Of a DNA stretch of 64,000 bases, positions 1 through 10,877 are shown one piece after another. The translations under genes and the position numbers were made by a program. The notes below the pieces were generated by a model, which was given only the letters and a program-made list of their open reading frames with translations, made no database searches and was not told where the DNA came from. The stretch's first letter is position 1, and each line of letters starts with the position of its first letter. Source of the DNA: Liopterus haemorrhoidalis (Eukaryota > Arthropoda > Insecta > Coleoptera > Dytiscidae); assembly GCA_963971575.1 (NCBI GenBank), contig OZ020611.1, positions 22,737,279 to 22,801,278 of the forward strand, in the 5' to 3' direction.

Positions 1-212
1 GTGTTATTTATTAGGGTAACAAAACGGAAATATATTTCTATGTCGCCATGTGCCAACAATATACATTTTTATAAATACTGGGTGTGCAAATTTGACCTTC
101 CGATTTAAATTGGCCAGCATTTACACTCAGTCTTCATTGAATGTTGTACTATAGTGACAGAAGTCAAGTAAAAATGCTGCGATTAGTTGTGGCTTTGTTA
201 TTATGGAAGGAT

Positions 213-1530
213 ATTTATTTATTTTTTTATTTATTTATAGCATTACAGTCAATCAACAGATTTTTATCCTATTATAGAATAACTATACTAACCTAACCTT
301 ACATTTATATATATAACATTTACAATTTACAATTTAGCGAGAGTTCACATTATGACAATATTTTACAAATGAACCACAAAATACATCAAGTACACTGTCA
401 AACTGGTTATAAAGACTAAACATAGAATAAAATGGTGAATTGATTAAAATGTTTGATCTTGGTTTGGCCAGGGCAAACGTTTTAAGGTTCCTTGTAAATA
501 CAGGGCGGCAGTGGAGATTTACCATCTCAAGAAGAACAGGGCTGTCAATGATATTATTTAATATTTTATAAAGACATATAAGTAAATGGTTTTCTCGTCG
601 AAATTTTAAAGTTTGGATTTTAAATAATACCAGTAGTTTTTCTTGAGGAAAGCCTTGGTCAGGGTATTTTCCAAATTTTTTAAAATAAATATATTTTAGA
701 AATTTACGCTGAACCCGTTCTATTTTACAAATATCCTTATTAAGAGCCGGGTTCCAAACAATGGATGCGTACTCTAAGTGAGGTCGAACTAAAGAGAAGT
801 ACAGTGTTTTGATGCATTCGATATTTGAGAAATCTTTCGTACTTCTCACTACAAAACCTAACATTCTAGTAGTCTTGGATACTACACTATCAATATGCTC
901 GTTGAAAGTTAAGTGATCATCAAAAATAACCCCGAGGTCTTTCACAGTATTAGATCTTTCGATTTTAATTCCAGAGATATTGTAATTGAATTCTATTCGT
1001 TCTCTTTTCCTGGTAAAAGATATTATTTTGCATTTTTTTATGTTCAGGAAAAGTTTGTTGTCATGACACCATCTTACTATGGCAGTAAGGTCATCCTGTA
1101 GTTTGCAGCAATCATTTGTATCTTTGATTGTGTTTATGATCTTCATGTCATCAGCAAATAACAATTTTGTGCATGATATTAGTCTAGTAAGATCGTCAAT
1201 AAAAATTAGAAACAATAATGGACCTAAATTTGAGCCTTGCGGTACTCCTGTTGTGGGGCAGAATTCATAAGATCGATGTCCCAAGTATTCAACATATTGT
1301 ACTCGATTACTGAGATATGAAGCAAAAAAGTTACACAAAGCAGGAGAAAACCCCATGAAATGCATTTTTGACACAATTAAATGGTGCGGAATTTGATCAA
1401 AGGCTTTGGCAAAATCAGTGTGTAAGACATCAGTTTGATAATGGTTGTCCAAATTATGAGAAATATATTGAGATAATTGCAAAAGAAGTGGTAGAGCGCT
1501 TGTGCATAAAACCATGCTGATCAGGACAGA
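213..1530 (-). pseudogene. non-LTR retrotransposon relic (reverse transcriptase, 3' part)
   Basis: The open frame at 334-1515 (minus) encodes the palm and thumb of a LINE-type reverse transcriptase: TDFAKAFD near residue 33, GVPQGSNLGPLLF near residue 90, the catalytic FADD near residue 120, then the LGVIFDDHLTF and RPHLEYASIVWNP blocks. The endonuclease domain and the 5' half are absent, so this is a 5'-truncated copy. The apparent start is not a true start: just upstream the expected QHGFMHKRSTTS block is present in another frame, so a frameshift lies at about 1460-1480. Downstream of the stop (below 334) an A/T-rich trailer ends in an AAATAAAT-type tail at about 213-240, typical of a LINE 3' end. 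A Jockey- or CR1-like clade is plausible but not settled. Dead copy. Confidence 0.85.
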
Positions 1531-1574
1531 TGATATTTTTTATTTTTTATATTCTATTGAATTGATATTCTATT

Positions 1575-1956
1575 GAAAAACGCATATTTGTTGTAAAAGC
1601 TTATTACCAAAATGGAGAATGTTTTGCTGAAACTGTTAGAAAATGCCGTACGCATTTCGGAAGAAAGGTTGCACTATCTGTTAAAATCATTGAGAATTTT
1701 ATGAAAAAATCGTCAACAGTCTGGGTCAGTAAAAGCTAACAGGCAACATATTACAATCGTCCTACCCGTTTTTGGGCTGGAGACGTGATTGGTCCTTATG
1801 TCTTCCAGATTGAAGCTTGTGGTGAGGTTGCTGTGAATGGAGCTCGATACAGGACAATGATAACAAATTATTTGTGGAATGTAATTAGAAAGTGTGGATG
1901 TCCAGAATATGTGAATTCAACAGGACGGTGCCACTTGCCATACAGCAGATGAAACT
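1575..1956 (+). pseudogene. mariner/IS630-type transposase relic
   Basis: The first frame (from about 1575) reads a helix-turn-helix region with VKAYYQNGECFAETVRKC and FGRKVALSVKIIENF, the N-terminal segment seen in insect mariner-like transposases. After a gap the catalytic core resumes with RFWAGDVIGPYVF, and then, in another frame at about 1918-1956, the DDE block QQDGATCHTADET. The stretch between is deleted or scrambled, there is at least one frameshift near 1915, and the copy stops abruptly at an AT-rich MITE-like sequence. The same family left a C-terminal fragment at 44210-44450. Non-functional. Confidence 0.7.
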
Positions 1957-2121
1957 TAACTTACCTCCAAATTATAAATTAGAATTAACGTGAAATTAGT
2001 ACTTAATATAAAATTTGTACGTAGAAATTAAGTACTGTTCACAATATAAATTAAGAAATTAAACCACTGACAGAAATTTTCTACTTTATCGATCGATATT
2101 TGACAGCTGTTTACATTTGCT
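1957..2121. other. AT-rich spacer with possible MITE fragment
   Basis: No coding potential. Stretches such as AATTAGAATTAACGTG and TTAGTACTTAA resemble parts of the inverted-repeat MITE at 3536-3755, so this may be a decayed copy that truncated the mariner relic. Weak evidence. Confidence 0.3.
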
Positions 2122-2388
2122 AATAGGGGAAACTTTTTAAGATCGCAGCGCCATATGCGGCAAAGCTGGAACACTCGAAAGTGACATTAAACTGTTACTC
2201 GTGTATTTGTTTACATGGTGAAAATGAACACAAGTTGTATTTTTCCTGTTTTCCGAGCTTTTTTTTTTATTTAAAAGTAATCTACGATTTACAAGTTATG
2301 TAATAATATAAAAAAATTGTTCTAAAGAAATGTCAAGGAAATTTTTAGTTTTTCATTGTATTTTTAATTATTTTTGACTGTCAATATA

Positions 2389-2900
2389 CAGTAGCTGGCC
2401 AAATTATTAGGGACAGCACACCCCCCTGTAATTTTCAAGTTTAAATGCATTTTGTGAGAAAATAAATTGTTTTTAAATCATTTTTCTTCTATATTCTTGT
2501 TTCTGGTATCATTATTATTTTAAAGAGCGGGAGATCGCCAAAGAAATAATCACCACCAAGCGGCAATTTATAGAAACCCTTATCAGAGAGTGGCATCACA
2601 AACCCAATCTCCGACACAACGCAAAAGTTTGCATAGAAAGCATGCCCAAACGCCTGGAAGCCGCAACCGCAGCAAAGGATGGCATTACAAAATATTAAGA
2701 TTTTACTTAATTTGTTACATTAACACTTTTTATACAAAAATAAATGATTATGAATAAGCAATTATGTCGTTTTATATTCTAAATAAAGCACTCTAATGAA
2801 TAAAAATAAATACGAGACCCAAAGCCACTTATTTCCTCATTAAATTCATTTGAAAATTACAAAAAATCTGCACTGTCCCTTATATTTTGGCCACCCACTG
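2389..2900 (+). mobile_element. Tc1-like element, internally deleted
   Basis: The left terminus CAGTAGCTGGCCAAATTATT and the inverse of the right terminus (CAGTGGGTGGCCAAAATATA) match closely over about 30 bp and are flanked by TA at 2387-2388 and 2901-2902, the classic Tc1/mariner target duplication. Only the last 57 codons of the transposase remain. It sits inside the TAGGGGA-ended element, so it inserted later. Confidence 0.85.
2525..2698 (+). pseudogene. Tc1 transposase C-terminal fragment
   Basis: In frame from 2525 to the TAA at 2696-2698 it reads EREIAKEIITTKRQFIETLI, a WHHKP block, and SMPKRLEAATAAKDGITKY before the stop. This is the usual C-terminus of Tc1-family transposases (SMPRR..A...KGG.TKY-like). 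The catalytic domain is deleted. Confidence 0.75.
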
Positions 2901-3535
2901 TAATACCAACAAAAATTTGGTAAATATATTAGTAAAAATTAATATCTCTGCTTGAAAAAGTAGAAGAGCCTTTTAATATATCAACTTGCTTTTTTCAGTC
3001 TTTTCTTGGACGTAAAAAATCACTTTCCATAAAATGCAACGAACAAACGTGCATGCATGGGCTTGGATTTCTGCCCATTTTTAGTTTTTGGGTCCATAAA
3101 AACCTACGATCCACTTTTTCTCTGCCTCCAAACGTAGTTGCAATTGATATTTTTTTCGATTTAAATTATGGAATGTTTAAGAGGGATTCTTCCTTATACA
3201 CGATTTACATTGCGGCACACAACAAAATTGATTGTTTTTTTTGCCATGATTCACCAAAATAAAACACAAACAACAAAAAAAACACGTATTTCTCCATTGA
3301 ACAAAACAAAACAATGTCACTTTCTTATCTTCCGCAAATTGCCACCAGATGCCAGGGCGCTTAGGAAGTTTCCCCTATGAGTTTTTGAGTGTTTCATAGT
3401 TCTGAAAAGAATTAAAATAGAGCATAAATTTATATTTATGCTCATAAAATACATAAAGATGTGGATAGAAATAAAAAAATATGGTCATAGAAATTTTTAG
3501 GTTGACAAGTGCTTACTGCGCATGCGTCAATTATA

Positions 3536-3755
3536 AATTAACGTAAGGATTTGAACTCTACAAACTTCTAATTTTAATTTATAAGTATAAGTATTAATTT
3601 AGAAGGTTGGGAACAATAACGTGCAGTTACGTATAACAAACATTTATGTTAATTCTAAGTACTAATTCTAATTCCTAATTTCGAGGTTCTGAACGCAGCA
3701 TTATACTTATAAATTAAAATTAAGAGTTTGTAAACTACAAACTCTTACGTTAATT
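3536..3755. mobile_element. MITE with ~55-bp inverted arms
   Basis: The left arm 3536-3590 (AATTAACGTAAG ... AATTTATAAGTATAA) is the imperfect inverse of the right arm 3701-3755 (TTATACTTATAAATT ... CTTACGTTAATT). There is no coding content. A small non-autonomous DNA transposon of unknown superfamily. Confidence 0.6.
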
Positions 3756-4627
3756 CAGTCAAAAATATATTCGTCTGATTGAGCAAAGGATGCAGTGCAT
3801 CCTTTGCTTTCATGGACGCCAGTCCACTGCGAAATTGTAAAAAAAAATTAAGTAAATTAACCGAGACGACTATAATATTTTATTATTATTTTCATCATTT
3901 ATAAAACCATAAACACTAATATATTTAATTGTTTTATTCGAGCATGCAAATCTCTAACAGAATCAATTATTTAAACATTTATAATCAAGATCGTGAATAG
4001 TTGTGAATATTAGAGCGAGAAATCATAAATAAAATTTGAATTCGTTCAGAATAAGCGATGCAATTTAAAAGAAAAGTGAAAAGCAGTGGCGGCGTTTTCT
4101 TGTTGGATAAGCAGTGTCGGCTTTACCTGGCCTCGGAGCAGAGCCGTAGCAACGCCGTGGCATCTGGGCATGTGCCAGGGGCGCGAGGCCAGAGGGGCGC
4201 CAACGTGTATTCCGACGTGATATAAAAACAACTTCTCAAATACTATTAGCGGTACTGCAGTCGTAAAATCAGTAGAAAGTATACGGTACATATATCGTCA
4301 CAATCAGAGGGTATTAAAATTACAAACATTAAAATGAAAAAGGATAAAAAGGGCAGTATTTTAGGTTAAATTAATTTAAGTGTCTATTTGACAATTTTTT
4401 TATGAAACAAAAAAAAAATACAAATTGGCAATATTGTCTATGTTTTATAGTAAATAGAATGATGATGACGACGATGATGATGATGATGATTGTTTAACTT
4501 TTTTTCATATATCTCTGAACATATATATTGGTACTTACCGCTTTTAGAATTTGCACCCTTAATTTGATTTTTTAGTGGGGATTTTAACCCTCTAGTGTCC
4601 AATACCGCCTGGAGGATCATATATATA
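3756..4627. other. non-coding spacer with GAT microsatellite
   Basis: AT-rich sequence with a GC-richer patch at 4120-4205 (GGGGCGCGAGGCC...GGGGCGCC) that looks like a hAT-derived scrap. A GAT/GAC trinucleotide run lies at about 4457-4492; the histidine-rich antisense frame over it is an artefact of that run. No gene seen. Confidence 0.5.
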
Positions 4628-6192
4628 CAGTATTGGCCATAAAGATTGCAACTTTTAACATTTTTCAATTTTTCAAATTTGAATAATAATATTGGAACAT
4701 AAATACTCTTAGTTCTATACTTTAATCATATTTTGTCTGTTACATCAATCAATAGTCAAATAATCTGACTTACAGATTAATAATAAATTATTTCTTCATT
4801 TTTGCTTGGACAAAAATATTGCAACTACTCAAATTTTCTTGTTATATGCAGGTTTTATCCATAAATAATATGTTGTGCACAAGCAATATTCCAGTTTATA
4901 TTTGTCAATCATGGGTCGTAGTAAAACTGTTTCAACTGAAATTAGAAACTTAATAATTTCTGGTTTTAAGGACGGGCTGCTGCAAAATGTGATTTCACAA
5001 AATTTAAAAGCATAAATCTACTGTGTCGCGAATTATAAAACGATTGTGAGAAGAAGGTACGTTTAAAGTTCCAAAAATTCCAGGACAGCCACGAAAAACT
5101 ACAAAACGAACTGATAAAAAAATTATTTATTTATCTACCAATAAACCTTTTCTGTCATCGGAGAAAATTTTGGGCCTTTTGCCACATATGGATCAAGAAA
5201 ACATCTCAACAAGAACTATTCGCAGAAGATTAGTTAGTGAGGGTCTTTTTAGTCGCCGTCCCGCTAAAAAACCACTTCTATCCAAAAAGAATGTGAAGGC
5301 CCGATTAGAATTTGCTAAAAATCATATTGACTGGACTGTAGTTCAATGGAAAAAAGTTATTTTTAGTGATGAATCTAAGTTAAATTTGTTTAAAAGTGAT
5401 GGTGGAAGTTACGTTAGGAGGCCAGCTAATAAAAGATTTGTTCAAAAATACACCTTGCCAACAGTTAAACATGGCGGAGGCGGTGTGATGGTATGGGGCT
5501 GTTTCTCGGGATATGGTATGGGTCCTCTATACCACATTGAAGGAATAATGGATCGATTTAAATATATAGACATCCTTCAAAATGTTATGGAACCTTATTC
5601 TGAGGAGTTCATGCCTTTAAAACATATTTTTCAGCATGATAATGACACAAAACATTCTTCGAAGTTGGAAAAAAATGGTTCGAGGATTCAAAAATTAACG
5701 TAATGACTTGGCCGTCACAGTCACCCGATTTAAATCCAATAAAAAACCTTTGGGAGATTGTCAACAGAAAGATTAGAAACAAAACGCATTCAAATATTGA
5801 AGAATTGTTTAAAGCTTTGCAGGGTGCCTGGTCTAATATTGATAATGAAATGATCACGAAATTATTAGAATCAATGGCGAAAAGATGTCGGGAAGTTATA
5901 AATACTGGTGGTTACTATACAAAATATTAAAAATGATCTGTTAATAATAATTCATTTTCTTAATTAATTAAAAAAAAGATATTTTTAAGAGTAGTTGCTA
6001 TCTTTATGTCCAGGTAAAAATAATAAATACTATAAAAAAAAATAGAATTTACTATTAAAATTTAATTTTTTACTATAATATATGTAGAGGATTGTTAAAG
6101 GTAAGAATTACATTTTTTTAATTTTAAAAATATTGAATAGAATAAAAATAAAATAGGATTATCAAAAGTTGCTATCTTTATGGCCAATACTG
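4628..6192 (+). mobile_element. Tc1/mariner element, full length, inactive
   Basis: Near-perfect 29-bp TIRs: CAGTATTGGCCATAAAGATT... at 4628 and its inverse ending at 6192, differing at about one position. They are flanked by TA at 4626-4627 and 6193-6194. The 1,565-bp length and a single transposase frame fit a complete Tc1-like element. Its TIRs differ from those of the Tc1 derivative at 2389-2900, so two subfamilies are present. Confidence 0.9.
4911..5930 (+). pseudogene. Tc1-type DD34E transposase, disabled
   Basis: Starts at the ATG at 4911 (MGRSKTVSTEIRNLIISGF, the N-terminal HTH). A frameshift near 5010 follows KSTVSRIIKR-type sequence, a TGA lies near 5047, and a one-base loss in an A-run near 5670 splits the catalytic domain. 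The first catalytic Asp is in FSDESKLNLF, the second in FQHDNDTKHSS. Correcting the last shift by eye gives 34 residues from it to the third position, the DD34E spacing, but the expected Glu of NPIENLW is Lys here (NPIKNLW). The element therefore carries three reading-frame lesions plus a catalytic substitution; it can only be mobilised in trans, if at all. Confidence 0.9.
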
Positions 6193-6487
6193 TATATATA
6201 TATATATACAAATTTTTCTAAATATGTTTATAAATATGTGCAGTATTTATTTTTTTTATAGCAAGGTTCATTAAGATTTTGAAAATTGCGCCTATGGCTT
6301 CCATTGGTTATTTTAAGTCATATTTTCCGCCTCTCTGGTTTCGTATACATGACACATAGAATGAAAATATAATTCCAACAATTCCAACTGGTTATTAAAT
6401 TTACGCTCATAAAAACATTTGCCAAAATATAATTAGGATTTTGCTAAAATATTTTAAACAAAATAAAAATGAAAAAAAAAAACAAAA

Positions 6488-6570
6488 AATAAAATTGTCT
6501 CCTCTGCCCGGGAACGAACCCTACTTTGCTGTATAGCAAGCGAGCAAGCTAACCACTAGACTAGGATACA
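6488..6570 (-). other. tRNA-like module within repeat family A
   Basis: On the minus strand it has a box-A-like TAGTGGTTAGC and a box-B-like GGTTCGTTCCC at about the right spacing, with TCCT/AGGA able to pair at the ends. The anticodon arm is not canonical. Being embedded in a repeat, it is a tRNA-derived module, not a working tRNA gene. Confidence 0.55.
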
Positions 6571-6579
6571 CCTTCTAGT

Positions 6580-6730
6580 CAGTGGCGGATTTAGGTCAGT
6601 TAAGGCCCCGGGCGCAGTAAGAATATTGGGCCCCTCAATTAGAAAAAAGTGTAAAATTAGGTTTTTTGCGGGGTCCTTTAGAGGCCCTTTAGGGGCCACG
6701 GGCGCGCGCCCGCCCTTAAATCCGCTTCTG
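6580..6730. mobile_element. hAT-type MITE with perfect 8-bp TSD
   Basis: Ends CAGTGGCGGATTTAGG and its imperfect inverse (AAATCCGCTTCTG), 151 bp, flanked by the perfect 8-bp duplication CTTCTAGT (6572-6579 and 6731-6738). CAG-initial TIRs plus 8-bp TSD indicate hAT. Inserted just beside the tRNA-like module of repeat A. Confidence 0.88.
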
Positions 6731-7284
6731 CTTCTAGTAGAGTGTGTTACATAACTATAACTTTTGTACATCGTCAACTAAAAAACACAAAAAATGCGTT
6801 ATTTTCTGAAAACATAATCTGATCAAAAATTCCTGTTGTACTATTCCGGTTCACATCAATGTACATTACTTAGAATTTTTTCAGATTTTTAGTTTAAACC
6901 ATCTGGGCTACAGGGTGTGGTCCATTTTTTTTGCACAATGTTGGAAAAAAACGCATCAAAATAATTTATTTTGCAAAAATAAAATTTTGATAGTTAATCC
7001 ACGTATTAAGGGCTGTCATTTGATACCCTACTCAGAATTTTTAAAAAATATATTTTTTTCTATGAGCATATATTTGTTTGTATTTTTAGGGAGATGTGTT
7101 TTTTTAGATGTTTTAGTATTTTTCCTATGTGCGGGTCAAAGAGTTGTACAAGCATGCCGAATTTCAACTCTCTAGGTTTAGCCGTTTGGCTACAATTTTT
7201 ACCGAACAGACAGACAGACAGACGACAAAATGACGGTATAAGGGTTTTTTGGTCATACCTACAAAACCCTAAAAAGTGAAAATG

Positions 7285-7515
7285 CCAAAAATAACAATTT
7301 TCTTTTATTTGTCCACAACTTGGTAAAGGTTGTGAGTACCTTTTCAGGATGGAAATAGTTTGAAATGTTGCCAAAAATTGCACAAAAAGTCCTTCGGATT
7401 TTTTACTATGGGGTTTTGTCAAAGACATATGTACAACATTGTGCATCAACAGACAGACAGACAGACAACAAAATGAGGTATAAAGTTTTTTTGGCCATAC
7501 CTGCAAAACCCTAGA
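7285..7515 (+). repeat. short divergent copy related to repeat family A
   Basis: Directly follows copy 1. It contains TTGTCCACAACTTGG, GGGGTTTTGTCAAAGAC, a short CAGA run at 7449-7468 and the family end ACCTGCAAAACCCTAGAAA. The tRNA-like module is missing. Confidence 0.5.
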
Positions 7516-8638
7516 AACAATTTATAGAACTAAAGGGATTGTAATTCTTGAATAATAAATATACCAGAAAAATAAAAGAATTATTGTTATTATTTTACCC
7601 ATATAAACCCTTTGGCATATATAAATCCTTTTGGCACTACCTGCCCAGATCTGATTCACGGCGGGCTTACCGTTTATAGGTCTGCAGGTAATAAGTTACA
7701 CTTTAGGTTAAATTTGAATACTAATTTAGCATTAGTGAAAATAGGGCACTAATTGGTTAATTTGATACCAGCAGGGGCCCTTAGAAGACTTAATTCGTCC
7801 CCCTACGTAGCGCCACTGGTAAAAAGAAAGACATTATAATGCAATTAATAAAAAAGCAATATTGTTTTTTTACAACTTTCTTTATTTCTGCTGAATCATA
7901 CAAAATTCATACAGAATATCAAAAAAATTAAAAACAGAAAGTAATAATAAAAAGATACACAGCATCCAAATTTCGCTTTCCTTATTACACCGAAAAATAC
8001 ATTAAATTTTAATAACACTTTTTCTTTTTCACATCTTACACCTGCTTTAGAATAACAGAAGTTCTGCATGAGTACTTGTGACCCGTATTTCAATTTGAAA
8101 ATCGTAAAATCTCAGAATCACTGAACTAGTTCTAAAGTAAACTACTGACCGTGGAAACAACTGATAAATAGTGATACAGGTGACAGTTGTAATGACATAA
8201 AACAACGAATGTTGTTCTGACAGAATTTATGACATTTCTTAACCGTAACAACTGCCTACCCTGACAATGACATTTTAGTTTGACCTACAATAGCACAATG
8301 TTGTATTCTGTATTTTTAATCACCCACATAAAAACATTTCTCACAAGATGTCACTTTAACTAATTCATGTTTTTATGCAGGTTGACTGTAAATATTTTTA
8401 TTATTTCCGTAAGATAAAGGAAATCTTTTTATTACATTTTAATAGGATTAATAAATTAGTTTTATATTTCAACTACCAAGTATTTGTTTCGTCGTTCATG
8501 ATGGTTATATGGAAAATGAGGACGAGGACTTTGTCAAAGTCAAGACCACAGGTCTTTTGGGCGAAGTTCTGTGACATATCCGCACAAGAAGAATACTCAC
8601 TCGATAAATGCCCACAGAAAAGTGCGCACAGTCTAAAG
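7516..8638. other. non-coding spacer
   Basis: AT-rich. At 7795-7820 a GCGCCACTGG motif looks like an orphan hAT terminus (inverse of CCAGTGGCGC), with no partner found. The short frames here (for example 7896-8093) lack any recognisable feature. No gene seen. Confidence 0.5.
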
Positions 8639-9015
8639 CAGTGTTTCTTAACCGTATTGAAAGAATCGCCCCCTTTACCACAGTAAAATTATCCACCGCC
8701 CCCTCCACACAAAAAACAAAATTTACACTTTTCTCTATGTAGGTATGTATTTTATGCAATGAATTTCCTGCTACAAATAAAAAATGATGAGAAATAGAAA
8801 TAAAACACGTTATTTTTATACACATTATGTATTTATTGTTATTTTTCACATACATTTAAAAACAAGTATATTATGAAAAAGTGTACAATAAAACAATACA
8901 TATAAGTACATTGATAACAATATTTAAAATTTTGGCAAAGCAGTCTAAAAATATGTAAATTTTGATATAAAATTGACAAAGTCTGGATAAAATATATATA
9001 ACATATTATATATTA

Positions 9016-10643
9016 ACTAGTGCACCCGTTGCCAACTGTGTTGGCAAACAATTCATTACCTTAATATGGAACTTGCTCGACACCTCAGACTTCTTTCTCT
9101 AGCCATACGCCCAACTTCATCCAATTCAAATTGAATCAACTCTTCGCCCATTATTAAAAACTGGACAAATAAAGAGCATTATTCCGAATTATTAATTCAT
9201 TAACTTTTTAAGATGGGAAAACGATTCATTTTCAGTCAGTGCATTATATTTATAATGTTAAAACTAAAAATGATTTGAGACGTTAAATTTAAAATATATT
9301 TATTAAAATTAATTTTCCATTTTCTTATATAATATAAAAATACGCACACGGAAAAAACGCACACGGATTAATACGCACACGGAAAAATGCACACATGAAA
9401 AAATACGCACACGGCAAAAAGGGCACACGGAAAAAAGCATACTTACACTATATCTCAAATTACGGGGTAGATTTACAATATCCCACTGAACACTGCGCAT
9501 GCGTCACACACACGTCATTTGTTCAATATACAGAGATTCTAAACAGGTGGGACTGTGCAGAACTTTTAAAACACAATTTATTTTTAGGTGGTTTATAAAA
9601 AAACAATAAACAGTTATCAACCATAACCTAAGATAGTGCTTTTAAGGTGAATCACTGTCCCTGGCCCTGCACAGAACAGTTAAAATACAATTTATTTTTA
9701 GGTGGTTTATAAAAAAACAATAAACAGTTATCAACCATAACCTAAGATAGTGCTTTTAAGGTGAATCACTGTCCCTAGCCCTGCACAGAACAGTTAAAAT
9801 ACAATTTATTTTTAGGTGGTTTATAAAAAATAAATAAACAGTTATCAACCATAACCTAAGATAGTGCTTTTAAGGTGAATCACTGTCCCTAGCCCTGCAC
9901 AGAACAGTTAAAATACAATTTATTTTTAGGTGGTTTATAAAAAAAAAAAAAACAGTTATCAACCATAACCTAAGATAGTGCTTTTAAGGTGAATCACTGT
10001 CCCTAGCCCTGCACAGAACCGTTAAAATACAATTTATTTTTAGGTGGTTTATAAAAAAAAAACAGTTATCAACCATAACCTAAGATAGTACTTTTAAGGT
10101 GAATCACTGTCCCTAGCCCTGCACAGAACAGTTAAAATACAATTTATTTTTAGGTGGTTTATAAAAAAAAATAAAATAAACAGTTATCAACCATAACCTA
10201 AGATAGTGCTTTTAAGGTGAATAAATAAACAGAAACCATTGTTTTAGAGCCACTGATAATTCTTGAATTATTTAGTGTATATTTCACAACTAAATTAATA
10301 ATTGTGAAGTGATTTTTTAATGAAAAACACAACTGTCATTTTTACTAATTTAATGTCAACACTCAAAACAAAAATTCACAGCACACTATCCAATACATAA
10401 ACAATAATTTCTTACAATTCTATCAATTATTATAAAAAGTGTTCGTAGAATATTCACTATTATTGCATCTTATAATAATTATAAAAAGTGTTCGTAGAAA
10501 ATTCACTATTATTGCATCAACAATATATTTTAAACAATTTTGACATAAATAATTAACATATGCGCGCCCCTATCGGGGAATGAAGAAACGACCGGTCGAA
10601 CATACCGAACATACGAACATACAAACAGGCGTATTATATTATA
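9016..10643 (+). mobile_element. element with ACTAG-GCACCCGTTGCC end and internal minisatellite
   Basis: The left end reads ACTAGTGCACCCGTTGCC then GTTGGCAAAC; the right part has CGAACATACGAACATACAAA then GGCGTATTATATTATAG. A related end, inverted, occurs at 56690-56722. Such paired ends are recurrent in insect genomes, but I do not assign a superfamily. Contains short CGCACACGG repeats (about 9340-9440), the ~114-bp array (9557-10222), and a direct duplication of GTGTTCGTAGAA...TTATTGCATC at about 10438-10518. Confidence 0.55.
9557..10222 (+). repeat. minisatellite, ~114-bp unit, six copies
   Basis: Units begin GCACAGAACAGTTAAAATAC and end ATCACTGTCCCTAGCCCT. Starts fall near 9557, 9669, 9783, 9897, 10011 and 10121, giving periods of 110-114 bp. 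Length differences come mostly from the A-run in the middle. Copies are very similar, so the array is young or homogenised. Confidence 0.93.
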
Positions 10644-10877
10644 GGATTTAAATAGAATAAGTAAATAATTCAATATAAAATTTTTATTAAAAAAATTTAA
10701 AAAAAAAAGTTAATGAAATCCTTGAGCCTCATGTGATTGCACCAAGTTCGTAATATAATGTTCAAGTTTAGTCAAACATAATCTCAAATCTCCTCTTTGG
10801 CTTATTTGTAATCGATTTCGTGATTTTTCAATATATGCATTACTGCGCTAAAACCCGGTTAAGAATCACTGGTCTAA

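Larger units (their letters stand above)
2122..3378. mobile_element. TAGGGGA-ended DNA element, copy 1, interrupted by a Tc1 insertion
   Basis: The left end reads ATAGGGGAAACTTTTTAAG followed by GATCGCAGCGCCA; the right end is its imperfect inverse (GCGCTTAGGAAGTTTCCCCTAT). Removing the nested Tc1 derivative (2389-2900) leaves about 740 bp, close to the 788 bp of a second copy at 13663-14450 with similar ends and some similar internal words (for example GGCACACAACAA). It has TIRs but I could not identify the superfamily or a clear target duplication. The overlapping short frames at 3053-3380 are not credible genes. Confidence 0.65.
6245..7275 (+). repeat. composite repeat family A, copy 1 (tRNA-like module + CAGA run)
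   Basis: Shares its whole layout with copies at 24265-25015 (+) and 41862-42960 (minus): an A-rich segment, a tRNA-like module (here 6488-6570, minus), a GTCTTACAT-like segment, a conserved body with CCATCTGGGCTACAGGGTG and GTGCGGGTCAAAGAGTTGTA, a (CAGA)n run (7207-7223, about four units) and a right end ACCTACAAAACCCTAAAAA. It is interrupted by a hAT insertion at 6580-6730. It encodes no credible protein. Superfamily unknown. Confidence 0.7.
8639..10871. mobile_element. hAT element carrying a nested array-bearing element
   Basis: Starts CAGTGTTTCTTAACCG and ends with the inverse of CAGTGATTCTTAACCG, flanked by the perfect 8-bp duplication GTCTAAAG (8631-8638, 10872-10879). The interior between 9016 and 10643 is a separate element with its own tandem array, so the hAT proper is about 600 bp and non-autonomous. 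No transposase seen. Confidence 0.85.

Noticed and set aside
3053..3380. Two overlapping frames of 69 and 70 codons.
   Set aside because: They lie in the right half of a TAGGGGA-ended element, overlap each other in different phases and show no family features.
4438..4668. 76-codon His-rich frame.
   Set aside because: Produced by the GAT microsatellite at 4457-4492 and overlapping the Tc1 end.
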